Below, in pieces: positions 47,160 to 57,262 of a stretch of DNA of 64,000 bases (the stretch's first letter is position 1; each line of letters begins with the position of its first letter). Location: IMG/VR virus record IMGVR_UViG_3300042455_001086, positions 124,001 through 188,000 of that record; one strand, written 5' to 3'. The stretch comes from a virus. The position numbers were made by a program, and so were the translations under genes. The notes under the pieces were generated by a model. That model searched no databases, was not told the origin of the DNA, and was given only the letters and a program-made list of their open reading frames with translations.

Positions 47160-47433
47160 AATTTTGTGTAAGTTTTTTATAAATCAAGTATCCTTCAATA
47201 TCTCTAATTATTTGATTGACAATTGGGTATATTCTGTTATTTCGTTTTACACCTTTAGAATGTAGATATAATATATCGTGGTTTGTTTTTTTAATATATA
47301 CTATAACACCATTTGATAAATGTATTTGTTTTGGTGTTCTTTTTATAACTGATATTTTGGAATCACCTACCATATAGTAATCACCAACATTGGCGTTATA
47401 TAAAAACAAGTTTGCTTGTTTATTTAAATCCAT
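47146..47433 (-). CDS. Hypothetical protein, 95 aa
   Basis: A 95-residue protein. The first half is a small beta domain (VGDYYMVGDSKISVIKRTPK; LSNGVIVYIKKTNHDIL) and the second a basic helix. It is 1 nt from the primase stop and overlaps the nuclease gene, so it is part of the replication operon. The function is unknown. Confidence 0.65.
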   Translation of the reverse strand: MDLNKQANLFLYNANVGDYYMVGDSKISVIKRTPKQIHLSNGVIVYIKKTNHDILYLHSKGVKRNNRIYPIVNQIIRDIEGYLIYKKLTQNYGFN

Positions 47434-47434
47434 T

Positions 47435-48337
47435 TTAATCTCTTATTTCAAAATAATAATCATCTATTTGTCCCTTCAAATCACAGACATCCCTATCATT
47501 TGGAAGTTTTACAATTTTTACCTTACCCCACAATTCACCACCATTAAGTTCGTGATATAATCTTACGGCATTTTCCCAGGCATCACCGTCTAAACAAATT
47601 ATAACATTTCCTTTTGCTTTATTGTATATTGTCTCAAAAAGAAGTTCTGACATATGTTTTCCAAGCATCACAACTGGGTTGTCTAAAAACATTCCGTCAA
47701 AGGCTCCCTCAACCAAATATATGTCTTTATTCCAATCAATCAAATTTTCCCAAAATATTATTTGGTCTTTTTCGGCTTCCGGATTTCTATATTTTGCCCT
47801 GCTATGTGGATCCCAACTTCTTCCGACATAATAATTAAGATCACCTTTGAGATTGTATGAAGGTATTATAATTCTACCCATATGACTTCCTTTGTCACAA
47901 AAACCAATGCCAAATCTTTCAATTATCTCATCGGTTATTCCTCTACTTTTAAGATAATTATATGCTTGTTTTCTGACCGGATATATTGGGTGTGAATCTT
48001 TGAATAATGTGAAATTTTCTGGAAGAACTACTTTTGGTTTTTTAACTCTAACGACTTTTTCATTTTCTTCTGGTCTTAAAATTAGATAAAGTTTTTTTAA
48101 CTTTTTATTGCCAAATTTATCAAATAATTTTCCCAATTTTCCGTGGGTTCCCTCACTATCGCCGCACGCCCAGCATTTGAAAACACCCTCAAAATAATTT
48201 ACTTCCAAATTATGTTTATTTCTATCATCATCGCACACCGGGCAATTAAATTGGATTTGACCGCGATTTGGATAATGTAATCCGTGATCACCTAAAAATT
48301 CCTCCAATAATTCAACAATTGCTTCTTGTTCTTCCAT
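47435..48337 (-). CDS. DNA primase (DnaG/gp61 type)
   Basis: A 300-residue primase. The N-terminal zinc-binding domain has CPVCDDDRNKHN and FKCWACG (Cys32, Cys35, Cys55, Cys58). The TOPRIM core has IYLVEGAFDGMFL (about 207-219, catalytic Glu) and VIICLDGDAWENA (about 246-258, the DxD). The middle linker (PVRKQAYNYLKSRGITDEII) is as in DnaG. It is smaller than DnaG and lacks the helicase-binding C-domain. It makes RNA primers for lagging-strand synthesis; no helicase gene is seen in the window. Confidence 0.88.
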   Translation of the reverse strand: MEEQEAIVELLEEFLGDHGLHYPNRGQIQFNCPVCDDDRNKHNLEVNYFEGVFKCWACGDSEGTHGKLGKLFDKFGNKKLKKLYLILRPEENEKVVRVKKPKVVLPENFTLFKDSHPIYPVRKQAYNYLKSRGITDEIIERFGIGFCDKGSHMGRIIIPSYNLKGDLNYYVGRSWDPHSRAKYRNPEAEKDQIIFWENLIDWNKDIYLVEGAFDGMFLDNPVVMLGKHMSELLFETIYNKAKGNVIICLDGDAWENAVRLYHELNGGELWGKVKIVKLPNDRDVCDLKGQIDDYYFEIRD

Positions 48338-48398
48338 TCACTATAATATAGATAAAACAAATAACTATATCAACTACACAAGTTTTTCTTATCTTCTA

Positions 48399-48406
48399 TA
48401 TTTATG
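48399..48406 (+). promoter_or_regulatory. Late-type box variant TATTTATG before the structural block
   Basis: On the plus strand, 14 nt before the ATG at 48421, followed by AAAAAGAAAATAA. Confidence 0.35.
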
Positions 48407-48420
48407 TAAAAAGAAAATAA

Positions 48421-48642
48421 ATGCCAACAAATATAACAATTAGTGGTCTTGGTGGTGCATCTCCGTTTGATGTATATGTTTGTGACGCAACAATCACAAC
48501 TTGTGTATATGTATCAACAATAACTCCGGCAAGTTTGCCTTATGTGTTTGAAATACCGTCTGTTTATTCTTCTTTAACAAATTTTGTTGTCAAGGTTGTT
48601 GATAATAATAATTGCATTAAAACACAAAGTTTATCAGTTTAA
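48421..48642 (+). CDS. Small beta-domain structural protein
   Basis: A 73-residue protein ([20 protein letters not shown] start, [11 protein letters not shown] middle, [14 protein letters not shown] end). The ISGLxGxSPxDVYVC opening is shared with the large repeat protein at 49596-51779 (NITGIDAPYNVFGCD), so this is a stand-alone copy of the tail-fibre N-terminal domain. It belongs to the structural block of plus-strand genes. The next ATG is 1 nt after its stop. Confidence 0.65.
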   Translation: MPTNITISGLGGASPFDVYVCDATITTCVYVSTITPASLPYVFEIPSVYSSLTNFVVKVVDNNNCIKTQSLSV

Positions 48643-48643
48643 T

Positions 48644-49531
48644 ATGGCTACCGAACCAATAACACCAACACCAGTTAATCCTTGTAATAGTACTTATTGT
48701 ATTAATGGTGCTGGAATTTATGATGGGAATTACAATATTTCATCAACAAATTACAATGGTTATAAATATTTTACTCGTAGTACTTCGCCAACATATCAAA
48801 TATACTACAGATCTGGTTCAACAAATCCAAGTTGGTGTTTATCCACAACTTTGGGTGGTTCTTGTTTATTATTTGGTAAATCGCCTTGTTTAAGTTCTTG
48901 TCCTGATTTATGTGATGATTTTTTTGGGCCTGGTCCTTGCTCATTACCTACACCAACACCAACACCAGTTTGTGATATTGATTTTAACGCACATTTTGAT
49001 TGTGAGGTTGATCCAACACCGACACCAACACCAACACCGATTGCAACATCAACACCTACTCCAACACCTACTCCAACAAATCAATGTGCTGGTGTTAGTC
49101 TAACAGTATCGGCGACTACCGTTCCAGTAGCACCGACTCCAACACCCACACCAACTCCAACTCCAACACCAAGTATTACAAGAAATTGTGATTTTACGGG
49201 TAAGGTCTCTTTTAACACAATTGATGATTATATTCGTTGTCAGACTAATAAAAAATTCAGAGATTGCACATCTGGTTTATTATACTATTCTTCTGACGTG
49301 ATTTTGAATGAATCTGGTTCAACACCAACATTAGGTTATGTATATAAAACAACAATAAATGGAAATTGTCTATGTGTTGTTTTTGATGGTTTGGTCGATA
49401 ATATAAGTGGAATTGATGATATTGTAATAATTCAAACAATTGGTTTGGAATCAAATGGTGCTTGTTTAACTTGTGTTCCAACAAATTGTATTACACCAAC
49501 ACCAACACCTACCTCAACACCAACACCTTAA
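48644..49531 (+). CDS. Cys-rich fibre-like protein with Pro-Thr linkers
   Basis: A 295-residue protein. An N-terminal Cys-rich domain ([20 protein letters not shown]) is followed by three Pro-Thr repeat linkers (TPTPTPTPT type, about residues 110-130, 135-155 and 175-200) and a C-terminal globular domain ([18 protein letters not shown]). It then ends in another short Pro-Thr run. Pro-Thr linkers separate domains in several proteins of this window and should be stiff or extended. The start at 48644 is chosen because it follows the preceding stop by 1 nt. Confidence 0.65.
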   Translation: MATEPITPTPVNPCNSTYCINGAGIYDGNYNISSTNYNGYKYFTRSTSPTYQIYYRSGSTNPSWCLSTTLGGSCLLFGKSPCLSSCPDLCDDFFGPGPCSLPTPTPTPVCDIDFNAHFDCEVDPTPTPTPTPIATSTPTPTPTPTNQCAGVSLTVSATTVPVAPTPTPTPTPTPTPSITRNCDFTGKVSFNTIDDYIRCQTNKKFRDCTSGLLYYSSDVILNESGSTPTLGYVYKTTINGNCLCVVFDGLVDNISGIDDIVIIQTIGLESNGACLTCVPTNCITPTPTPTSTPTP

Positions 49532-49595
49532 ATAAAAAAATATCTTTAAAAAAAAAATATCTGTCAAATATACTTATAAATAAAAGTATATAACT

Positions 49596-51779
49596 ATGAC
49601 AAATGAAATAGTTCTTAGTAATATTACAGGGATTGACGCACCATACAATGTTTTTGGTTGTGATATATATGGGAATAATTGTATTTTAATTGCCACAGTA
49701 GATAGAGATATTCCACCACCATTAACACTACCATTATCACCAATTTTTAACACATATCCTGGTGTTCTGTTAAAATTATCAAATTGTTCTGGATGTGTTG
49801 ATAGTGAATATTTGAGTTGTATTGAGCAACCATTATTGGGATTGTGTTTTAATTTGGGGGTTGAAGCGACAAATACTAACCCATGTCATATATTACCAAG
49901 TGGTTATTACCATAGTAAGCCATATTATCGTATGTTAGATTTAGATTGTTTAACTCCTATTAATTATTATGTTTGGTGGAATAATGATACAACAAGGTGG
50001 GAATTGACCAATGCAGTAGGTTCTGGACCAGTATGTTATTACCTTAATAATCCAGGTAATTATCCGGTAAGTAATCAAGAATATCCTTGGGTAGGTGGGG
50101 ATTGTTCCATTATTTTGAAATACTCTATCCTAGGTGAATGTCCTGAACCTATGTGTTTTAGTTACAATTTTGAAGCTTTTGGTGGTAATTCCGTTTGTAC
50201 GATACTTGCTAGTGGTTTTCATAATAATAAAGTATATTTTTTGTTATTAGATAGTGCATGTTCGATGGCTGAAAGTAATTATTATATTTGGTGGAATAAT
50301 AATACAACAAGGTGGGAATTGACCGAAACATTAGGTTCTGGACTAGTACTAAATTATCTTACTAATCCTGGAAATTACCCAGAAACAAACAGTACTTATA
50401 GTTGGAATAATTCAAATCCGCAAATAATTTTTAATTATTCATTACTAGGTGAATGTCCTACTATGTGTATTTGGTGGGAGGGTGAATCGATTGTTGGCGA
50501 TTCTAGTCCTTGTGAAACAAATCCAAGTGGTTATCATAATGGTAAAATATATTACCAAATGTTAGATACAAGTAATAATTGTTCCACAACTATACCTAGG
50601 TATATTTGGTGGAATAGTGGTACAACAAGGTGGGAAGTAACAGAAACATTTGGTTCTGGAGAGGTCAAATGGTATAATGAAAATCCTGGAAACTACCCAG
50701 AAGGTACATCAGAATATCCTTGGGTTTGGAATGGTGATAGCAATGTATCTACCCTTGCTGTAATATTTGGTGATTGTCCTGAAATTATGTGTTTTAGTTA
50801 CGGAAAATATAGTGTGTTTGATGGTATTTTTAAACAAATAAGTTGTAATCCATTTCCATTAGGAATCCACAATGGTAAATACTATTATGTATTTTCACTT
50901 GATGGGTGTAATCCTACAGGTCCTGAACTAGCTGAGTTTTATTTATATTGGGAAACATCAACATCTAGATGGGAAATAAGAACAGGTATTGGTTCTGGAA
51001 CATTATATTCATATCTTAATAATCCTAGTAATTATCCTACATCTTCACCTACTGTTACTTGGACCAACACTCAACCAGGTGTATTAGCGATGTATACATC
51101 AAATACACCAAATGAATGTCCTACTATGTGTATTTATGCTAGTGGTGAAGGTCTTGGAGAAACGACTAATTGTCAAACAGGTCCAAGAGGTTATCATAAT
51201 AATAAAGTGTATTACCAATTACTTCAAGCGGATTGTTACACAGATAGTTTTTTGTATATTTGGTGGAATAGTACTAATATGCGATGGGAAATGACCACCG
51301 CTTTAGGGTCTGGAAACCTTTTGTGGTATAATGAAAATCCTGGAAATTATCCAGAAGGTACATCAGAATATCCTTGGGTTCATTATGCTAGTTCTGTTGT
51401 TGGTTCATTGTCCACAATACTTGGTGATTGTCCTGAACCTATGTGTTTTGTCTATTACACTGAAATTGCTAGTCTTTCAAGTTGTAATAATACATTTCCA
51501 GTAGGAATCCACAATGGTAAATACTATTATGGAATTGCGGCCGATCTGTGTAGTCCTTTAACTTATGATATTTCTATTGAGTTTTATTTATATTGGGAAA
51601 CATCAACATCTAGATGGGAAATAAGAACAGGCATTGGTTCTGGAACATTATATTCATATCTTAATAATCCTGACGATTATCCAGTAGTAACAGACGTATA
51701 TAGTTGGAATAATACTCAACCAAGTGTATTCGAAATGTTTGGGTCTGATTTTGGTTCAGATTGTTATTCAGAAGCGTAG
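49596..51779 (+). CDS. Tail-fibre-like protein with six tandem WWN repeats
   Basis: A 727-residue protein. After a short beta N-domain it consists of about six repeats of about 100 residues, each with HNGK(Y/V)YYxL, IWWNxxTTRWE, GSGxxxxYLxNPGNYP and a CPEPMCF closing segment. The repeats are unlike any family I can name. They resemble carbohydrate-binding or fibre shaft modules by their aromatic surfaces. Repeats 3 and 5, and 4 and 6, are very similar at DNA level (93 bp with one mismatch), so the array grew by recent duplication. A paralogue lies at 55876-57249 on the other strand. Confidence 0.7.
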   Translation: MTNEIVLSNITGIDAPYNVFGCDIYGNNCILIATVDRDIPPPLTLPLSPIFNTYPGVLLKLSNCSGCVDSEYLSCIEQPLLGLCFNLGVEATNTNPCHILPSGYYHSKPYYRMLDLDCLTPINYYVWWNNDTTRWELTNAVGSGPVCYYLNNPGNYPVSNQEYPWVGGDCSIILKYSILGECPEPMCFSYNFEAFGGNSVCTILASGFHNNKVYFLLLDSACSMAESNYYIWWNNNTTRWELTETLGSGLVLNYLTNPGNYPETNSTYSWNNSNPQIIFNYSLLGECPTMCIWWEGESIVGDSSPCETNPSGYHNGKIYYQMLDTSNNCSTTIPRYIWWNSGTTRWEVTETFGSGEVKWYNENPGNYPEGTSEYPWVWNGDSNVSTLAVIFGDCPEIMCFSYGKYSVFDGIFKQISCNPFPLGIHNGKYYYVFSLDGCNPTGPELAEFYLYWETSTSRWEIRTGIGSGTLYSYLNNPSNYPTSSPTVTWTNTQPGVLAMYTSNTPNECPTMCIYASGEGLGETTNCQTGPRGYHNNKVYYQLLQADCYTDSFLYIWWNSTNMRWEMTTALGSGNLLWYNENPGNYPEGTSEYPWVHYASSVVGSLSTILGDCPEPMCFVYYTEIASLSSCNNTFPVGIHNGKYYYGIAADLCSPLTYDISIEFYLYWETSTSRWEIRTGIGSGTLYSYLNNPDDYPVVTDVYSWNNTQPSVFEMFGSDFGSDCYSEA
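50934..51026 (+). repeat. Long direct repeat, copy 1
   Basis: A 93 bp stretch identical except for one base to 51579-51671, both inside the WWN repeat gene. The offset is 645 bp, equal to two repeat units. Confidence 0.85.
51579..51671 (+). repeat. Long direct repeat, copy 2
   Basis: The second copy of the 93 bp repeat; the single difference is a C in place of T at GCATTGG. A further 57 bp pair (50670-50726 and 51324-51380) is offset by 654 bp. Confidence 0.85.
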
Positions 51780-51840
51780 TAGAATAAAAAAATATCACAT
51801 AAAAAGACGATATTTCAAATTATCAGTAAATTAAACGATA

Positions 51841-52452
51841 TTATTTCCAAATTTCTTTTGATTTCATATAACCTAATACACAAGTATAGGCATCAGTTTG
51901 GTCAAAATTTTCTTTTTTAAGGGTGTTGTTTTTGGTATATCCCCAAGTTATTTGTGGTTCTTTTTTTGCTACTTTTTCCCAAATAATCATTTTTTTATCA
52001 ATGTCTTTTGGTAGACCACCGAATAATACAAATTTTTTCTTATCGTTTTCTTGAACTAGTTCTGGCCAAGCAAACTTTCTAGCGTTATAGGTTGATATGA
52101 ATTCTGGAACAACACCTAAAATATTATATATTTCTTTACAAACAAAACTATTAAACCTTAATAATGTTTGAATTGTATATATATTGTTTGAGTTTAATAA
52201 TGGTTCCTCAATAATCACCTTTACAATCCCAAGACCAATATATTGTTTTAACTTTTCTGCGAATATTTCTGATTTTAAAAGAAGTTCAAATAATTTATTA
52301 TCACTTTCTTCTTTTTTTATTTTAGGTCTTGGTGATATGTGTGTCAATTCCAATAATTCCTCGTTTTGAGTATCAAATAAAGCCCATCCAATTGTTCTAG
52401 TTGAAATATCAAGACCCAATACTTTTGGTGTATTTTTAATAGGTTTTCCCAT
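51841..52452 (-). CDS. RuvC-like RNase H-fold nuclease
   Basis: A 203-residue protein with the RNase H-fold set: VLGLDISTRTIGWALF (Asp15), VIIEEPL (Glu82/Glu83) and a C-terminal FDQTDAY (Asp184/Asp187). The DxSTxxIGWA opening and IEEP segment match RuvC-type Holliday junction resolvases of phages. It would resolve recombination or replication intermediates before packaging. It is isolated from the replication operon, between structural genes, and converges with the WWN repeat gene. Confidence 0.78.
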   Translation of the reverse strand: MGKPIKNTPKVLGLDISTRTIGWALFDTQNEELLELTHISPRPKIKKEESDNKLFELLLKSEIFAEKLKQYIGLGIVKVIIEEPLLNSNNIYTIQTLLRFNSFVCKEIYNILGVVPEFISTYNARKFAWPELVQENDKKKFVLFGGLPKDIDKKMIIWEKVAKKEPQITWGYTKNNTLKKENFDQTDAYTCVLGYMKSKEIWK

Positions 52453-52503
52453 AAAGTTATAGTTTATGATTAAATTCTAACATAAAAAGAAATAAAATGA
52501 ATA

Positions 52504-55104
52504 TTAGAAGTCCAATTTGACTACAAATTGTTGAATACCTTGTCTTAAAACCGGTGATTGGAGTTTTGACATTACAAGAATATCTTTATTATCATCAAGT
52601 AATGCAATCTCACTAACATATGATTGATTACCAGTAGTCCAAGTTGGGTTTGATGTATTTTTGAATTCATTAGAATTTAAAACTATCTTATAATTCATTT
52701 CATATATCGTCGCTTGAATATCCGTTTCCAAAGAACCATAGAAATAATACTCATCACCGAAATTTAAATCTGGTGCTGTATTTCCTTGTGGTGTAAGTTC
52801 AATATAATCACCAAGATTATATATTGGGGCACTATTATATAATTCTTTTGTAATTACAAATGTTGTTCCAGTTAAACCTTCTTGTGTTATATATCCATTT
52901 ACTGTTGTTGCGGAAATATAATCTGTGAAATCAATGATTTTCCAAGCATTTGGTTGCGGTCTATTACCAGTTGTAACTTTTTGAGCAATAATTTCAAAGT
53001 TTGTTGCAAAGAAACCGGGTTTTACATCGCAATCAGTAATAGGGTCGCTTGTTTTCATTGGACCACTTGTGTTCAGATATGTTTCTTTTAATTCCGGTGT
53101 ATTATCTTTTGTTAATAAAATTGAATCATCACACCAAATAAGATCGTCATCATTTTCTGTTATTGTTATGTCTAATTCTTCAGTTAAAATAAAACAAGTA
53201 TCTTCAATTGGTGGTTGTTCTTGATAATTTAAACAAGAAAATTCTGGTCCAAATCTTACCGCAACATTTTTTGAAGTTTCTGGATTACATATATTATTAT
53301 TTCCAACAATTTTTGGATAATAGTTTGAATGTAATGAATTTGTGAAAGTGTTTTGATTTGTAAATCTATAAGTGACATACATAGTTTCATTAGCACTTGA
53401 CATAACACCATCAGTTGATTGAGACTCAACTCCACAAGTATTTGGTGTGATTAAGGAAAGTTGTGGTGCTGGTAATGTCCAGTTTCTATTTGATTTGTAT
53501 GACATTGCCGCAATAATTTCTTCATCGTCAATAATAACCAATTTACTATCCGGAAATACCTTACCAATTCTACTTGGTATTCCGTTTGAATTCGCATGTG
53601 TATCCCACAAATGATAATAACGAATTCCTGGTTGATTCATATTGTCATTCTTATTTGACTTAATATATTGAACTTGGAATAAATCAAGTTCTTCAAAATT
53701 CGGTGGATCAACCCAAAATGTCTCACCATTACAACATTCAGGATTTTTGTGCCACATTAACCAAGGAATGTGTAGCTTAAAATTCCTAGCTTGACCAGTA
53801 GTATCATCCGGATTTGATGGATTATATGGTTGTAATGCAAATTTTTCACCGTAGAAAAAATCTATTGTTTGGTTTGTATAGTGAATAATCGCAATTGCTT
53901 TCTGTTCTTCTGGTTTTACCTCAACAATTTCATCAAATGAATTATAATAATAGACATAATCTGTGTCTGTTTGACCTAAACTTGAGTTATATCCAAAATA
54001 TTCTTTTGTTCCAATGTAATCAACAGATCCAAATTTATCATATCCTTCATATGATATTGTGTTAATACCTGCTGGTGTTTCTGTCCAAGGAATGTTCATA
54101 TTCCAAATTTTAACATCAAATTGATCTATATCACAAACCGATTCAAAATTAATCACATCACTAGACCAATGAGGTCTTGGTGTTATACTATCATAAAGTG
54201 ATGTCATTGTTGGTGGATAAATGATTGCTCTTCCATAACAACTAGAACCAGATAATGTAAAATTAGGTGTTGCTCTATCTAATGTTATTTCGTTTTGACA
54301 AACACCAACAATCTTATAAGTTAAAATTGGATAACAAGAATTAAAACTCATACCACATTTAGCATCTGGTGGTTGAGGACATAATGCGGTTGGTTCTGGT
54401 GGTGGACAAGGTGTTGCCGTTGGTGTAGGTGTCGGTGTAGGTGTCGCACAAGGATCTTCAGTTGGTCCCGGTGTTGGTGTGGGTGTTACTGTTAATCCCG
54501 GTGTTGGTGTGGGTGTTGGAGTTGGTTGAGGTGGATAATCACTACAAGAACAATTATTACCACCATTACCATCATAATATATTGTTATAATATCACCAAT
54601 AGAAGGTTCTTTAAAATTATATATATTACAACCAGAATATATTAAATTTATTGTGTTTGTCCCATTTAATGTTGTCATATCAACAACAAAATTTGATGAT
54701 ATAACATACTTGTCGTTTGTTAATACACTCCAATCTGTTGTTGGTGTTGTAGTATCTCCACTAAAAAATCCTCGCATTGCCGCTCTATTATAAACTGGTT
54801 CAACAACCGAATCCATAAATGGAATTCCATATGTATTTCCAGCGCCACCATCAACAAAATAAGGGTATTTAACACTTTGTTTATTTGATTGTGGAACACC
54901 GGCGGTGTTTTGAGTATTAAATGGGGGTTCTAATATATTTGTTTTTGTTTGGTTATATCCAGTTGGTGTTTTATTGTATGAAACTTCACTGTCACCAATT
55001 TGGAAATAAGATATTTTAAAATTACCTTGTGAAAGTTTTTGTCTTCCAGTATCGGTAACTCTTGTATTGACTAATCCTGATGTATTTTTAAGTATATAAC
55101 TCAT
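52504..55104 (-). CDS. Large baseplate or tail protein with Pro-Thr linker
   Basis: An 866-residue structural protein. The N-terminus (MSYILKNTSGLVNTRVTDTG, then RQKLSQGNFKISYFQIGDSE) is a conserved opening of tail or baseplate proteins in large Bacteroidota phages. Near residues 190-245 a Pro-Thr-rich linker ([10 protein letters not shown] type) joins it to a Cys-containing domain, and further beta-rich domains fill the rest. It is probably part of the baseplate or a fibre attached to it. A TATTTATT box precedes the start. Confidence 0.7.
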   Translation of the reverse strand: MSYILKNTSGLVNTRVTDTGRQKLSQGNFKISYFQIGDSEVSYNKTPTGYNQTKTNILEPPFNTQNTAGVPQSNKQSVKYPYFVDGGAGNTYGIPFMDSVVEPVYNRAAMRGFFSGDTTTPTTDWSVLTNDKYVISSNFVVDMTTLNGTNTINLIYSGCNIYNFKEPSIGDIITIYYDGNGGNNCSCSDYPPQPTPTPTPTPGLTVTPTPTPGPTEDPCATPTPTPTPTATPCPPPEPTALCPQPPDAKCGMSFNSCYPILTYKIVGVCQNEITLDRATPNFTLSGSSCYGRAIIYPPTMTSLYDSITPRPHWSSDVINFESVCDIDQFDVKIWNMNIPWTETPAGINTISYEGYDKFGSVDYIGTKEYFGYNSSLGQTDTDYVYYYNSFDEIVEVKPEEQKAIAIIHYTNQTIDFFYGEKFALQPYNPSNPDDTTGQARNFKLHIPWLMWHKNPECCNGETFWVDPPNFEELDLFQVQYIKSNKNDNMNQPGIRYYHLWDTHANSNGIPSRIGKVFPDSKLVIIDDEEIIAAMSYKSNRNWTLPAPQLSLITPNTCGVESQSTDGVMSSANETMYVTYRFTNQNTFTNSLHSNYYPKIVGNNNICNPETSKNVAVRFGPEFSCLNYQEQPPIEDTCFILTEELDITITENDDDLIWCDDSILLTKDNTPELKETYLNTSGPMKTSDPITDCDVKPGFFATNFEIIAQKVTTGNRPQPNAWKIIDFTDYISATTVNGYITQEGLTGTTFVITKELYNSAPIYNLGDYIELTPQGNTAPDLNFGDEYYFYGSLETDIQATIYEMNYKIVLNSNEFKNTSNPTWTTGNQSYVSEIALLDDNKDILVMSKLQSPVLRQGIQQFVVKLDF

Positions 55105-55109
55105 TTGTT

Positions 55110-55117
55110 AATAAATA
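55110..55117 (-). promoter_or_regulatory. Late-type box TATTTATT before the 866-aa gene
   Basis: The box lies 5 nt before the ATG at 55104. Confidence 0.45.
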
Positions 55118-55170
55118 TTCTATTTGATAATTTATGAAACTAAATTTGTGTTTTATATCTATTATTCAAA

Positions 55171-55857
55171 TCAACCCACTTGTTGAATTAGTGTTGAACA
55201 ACAATCACAACCTAATATTTTTAAATTATCTATGTATGTTTTTGTTTCTATTGTTCCAAAATAACAGTCAGTTTTTGGTAAATTTGGTGATAAATTACTT
55301 AAAATTGTTCCGCTTACTGTTGTTGTTGATCCCATAGTTATATTCCAAGTATAAGTATCATTTGTAATATAGTAATTACCATTATCACAAGAATTAAAAC
55401 TACTTGAGTTATTGGTTATTGGTAATGGGTTTATAATTTGGTTTCCATCAACAATTACACTTGTTGTTATTGTATTTGTTGCAGAATTTTCTTGTGGAGC
55501 TCTAGTAAAATCATTTTTAAAAATTAAACTAAATTCAATTAACACACCATTTGGTAAAGAAGGTGTGATATTAACATTAAAATTATTACCATTTTTAATT
55601 AAATTTACAACATATACCGTGTTTTTTATTGTTTGGTTTATTACGACATTTTGTGTTTTAATTTCTTGATTATTATCAATAATACTTACCGAATATATTC
55701 CACTAGGTAAATTTTGAAATATAGGGTTTTGTTGCGTTGTAATTCCTCTATCTAATGAATAACTATACGGTGGCATTCCACCATATGGTAATATAATGAT
55801 TGATCCATTGTCTCTACAATCACTATCATTTTTTGTAATATTAAAACCTAATTGCAT
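55171..55857 (-). CDS. SprB-like repeat structural protein
   Basis: A 228-residue protein. The first 70 residues (CRDNGSIIILPYGGMPPYSY, then LPSGIYSVSIIDNN) form an SprB-type beta repeat, as in Bacteroidota adhesins. The remaining domain is beta-rich with two Cys pairs at the end (GCDCCST). It is probably a fibre or adhesin component and is transcribed with its larger neighbours. Confidence 0.6.
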   Translation of the reverse strand: MQLGFNITKNDSDCRDNGSIIILPYGGMPPYSYSLDRGITTQQNPIFQNLPSGIYSVSIIDNNQEIKTQNVVINQTIKNTVYVVNLIKNGNNFNVNITPSLPNGVLIEFSLIFKNDFTRAPQENSATNTITTSVIVDGNQIINPLPITNNSSSFNSCDNGNYYITNDTYTWNITMGSTTTVSGTILSNLSPNLPKTDCYFGTIETKTYIDNLKILGCDCCSTLIQQVG

Positions 55858-55875
55858 TTAATTATTTTAATTTTT

Positions 55876-57249
55876 TTATGCGGGTACGGCAGCATTTTGA
55901 GTTAGACCAACAGCTTCAGCATATTTAAGACATGTTTCAAGATCGTCAAAAGAAACAAACATTTGAAATAATGACTCATTTACATTTGTCCAAGTACTAG
56001 TTCCTATAGTCGCTGGATAATCATAGTTATTATTAAGATATGAGTGTAAAGTACCAGAACCTATATTTGAACTTACTTCCCACCTTGGTGTTGTGTTATT
56101 CCAATAGACATAATAATTTACTGGGGTAGTGCAATCACTTTCAGTTAATTGATAAAACCACTTACCATTATACTTACCTAATGGATACTTTGGTGAACAA
56201 CCTATAGTGTTTCCAGATATACTATAGGTAAAACACATTGGTTTAGGACAACTTCCTAGATTTGAGATTACTTCAGTGCTACCTGTCCATATACTTGTAT
56301 TTGTTGCTTCTGGGTAATTTCCGGGGTTTTGAAGGGTCGCATATGTTGTTCCTCCGTTTATTATGTCTGATAATACCCATCTTGTTGTTCCACTGTTCCA
56401 CCATACATAAAACTCTGGTGTTAAATCATCACCAAGCCCATAATACCATTTTTCGTTATATTTACCAATTGGATATTTGTTAGAAAATGATACATATTCA
56501 TCTTCAATTTTAAGTGTGAAACACATTGGTTCAGGACAACTTCCTAAATTTGTTATTAAATAAATCGAACCACTATTCTGTATCCAACTATAAGTTGTTG
56601 TTGTTTCAGGATAATTTCCAGGATTAAGATTATGATTATATTGTGTACCACTACCTAATGCACTTGTTAATACCCATCTTGTTGTAATATCATTCCACCA
56701 TATATAAAAAGGTTTTGGTGTTGTACAATTAGTATCTAATAATCGATAATATGGTTTATCTTTATAAAAACCACTACTTGAGATTGAACAAATTGTTTTA
56801 ACATCATCAATTATTGTGGTAATACACATAGGTAGTGGTAATGGTCGTGGTGGTGCTGTCAAAACACAAGTAGTTATTATTGTGAAATCGCCATAAGAGT
56901 CTGTCACGGTTGCTTTATATGAACCAGTACCCAAATTTGTTATTGATGATCCAACATTACCATTTTCCCAAATTATTTGATAAGGTGGTGTTCCACCAGT
57001 AATCTGTAAAGAAGCTGAACCGTTAAATGTGTCTGTATATGTTGGATTTGTTGTTAAACAATCAACTTCCATAGGAAATATTGTAATAACACTACATTCA
57101 TTTATAGGATCAATAGGGTTATTTGGAACTGGAGCAATCGTAGGTGTTGGTGTAGGTGTTGGTATAACAAATCCTAAAACACCAATAGGGTTATTTGGAA
57201 CCGGATTTGGTGTTGTGTTTAAAACAGTGTTACTATTTGTTTCCGACAT
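55876..57249 (-). CDS. Tail-fibre-like protein with SprB and WWN repeats
   Basis: A 457-residue protein. An N-terminal Pro-Thr linker ([12 protein letters not shown]) precedes one SprB-type repeat (GSASLQITGGTPPYQIIWEN region). Three WWN repeats follow (YYIWWNDITTRWVL, GSG...NPGNYPE, CPEPMCF), the same module as in the plus-strand gene at 49596. Having both SprB and WWN modules links the two domain families in one fibre system. The C-terminus is a short hydrophobic tail. A TATTTATA box precedes the start. Confidence 0.7.
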   Translation of the reverse strand: MSETNSNTVLNTTPNPVPNNPIGVLGFVIPTPTPTPTIAPVPNNPIDPINECSVITIFPMEVDCLTTNPTYTDTFNGSASLQITGGTPPYQIIWENGNVGSSITNLGTGSYKATVTDSYGDFTIITTCVLTAPPRPLPLPMCITTIIDDVKTICSISSSGFYKDKPYYRLLDTNCTTPKPFYIWWNDITTRWVLTSALGSGTQYNHNLNPGNYPETTTTYSWIQNSGSIYLITNLGSCPEPMCFTLKIEDEYVSFSNKYPIGKYNEKWYYGLGDDLTPEFYVWWNSGTTRWVLSDIINGGTTYATLQNPGNYPEATNTSIWTGSTEVISNLGSCPKPMCFTYSISGNTIGCSPKYPLGKYNGKWFYQLTESDCTTPVNYYVYWNNTTPRWEVSSNIGSGTLHSYLNNNYDYPATIGTSTWTNVNESLFQMFVSFDDLETCLKYAEAVGLTQNAAVPA

Positions 57250-57262
57250 CTAAACTTTTACT

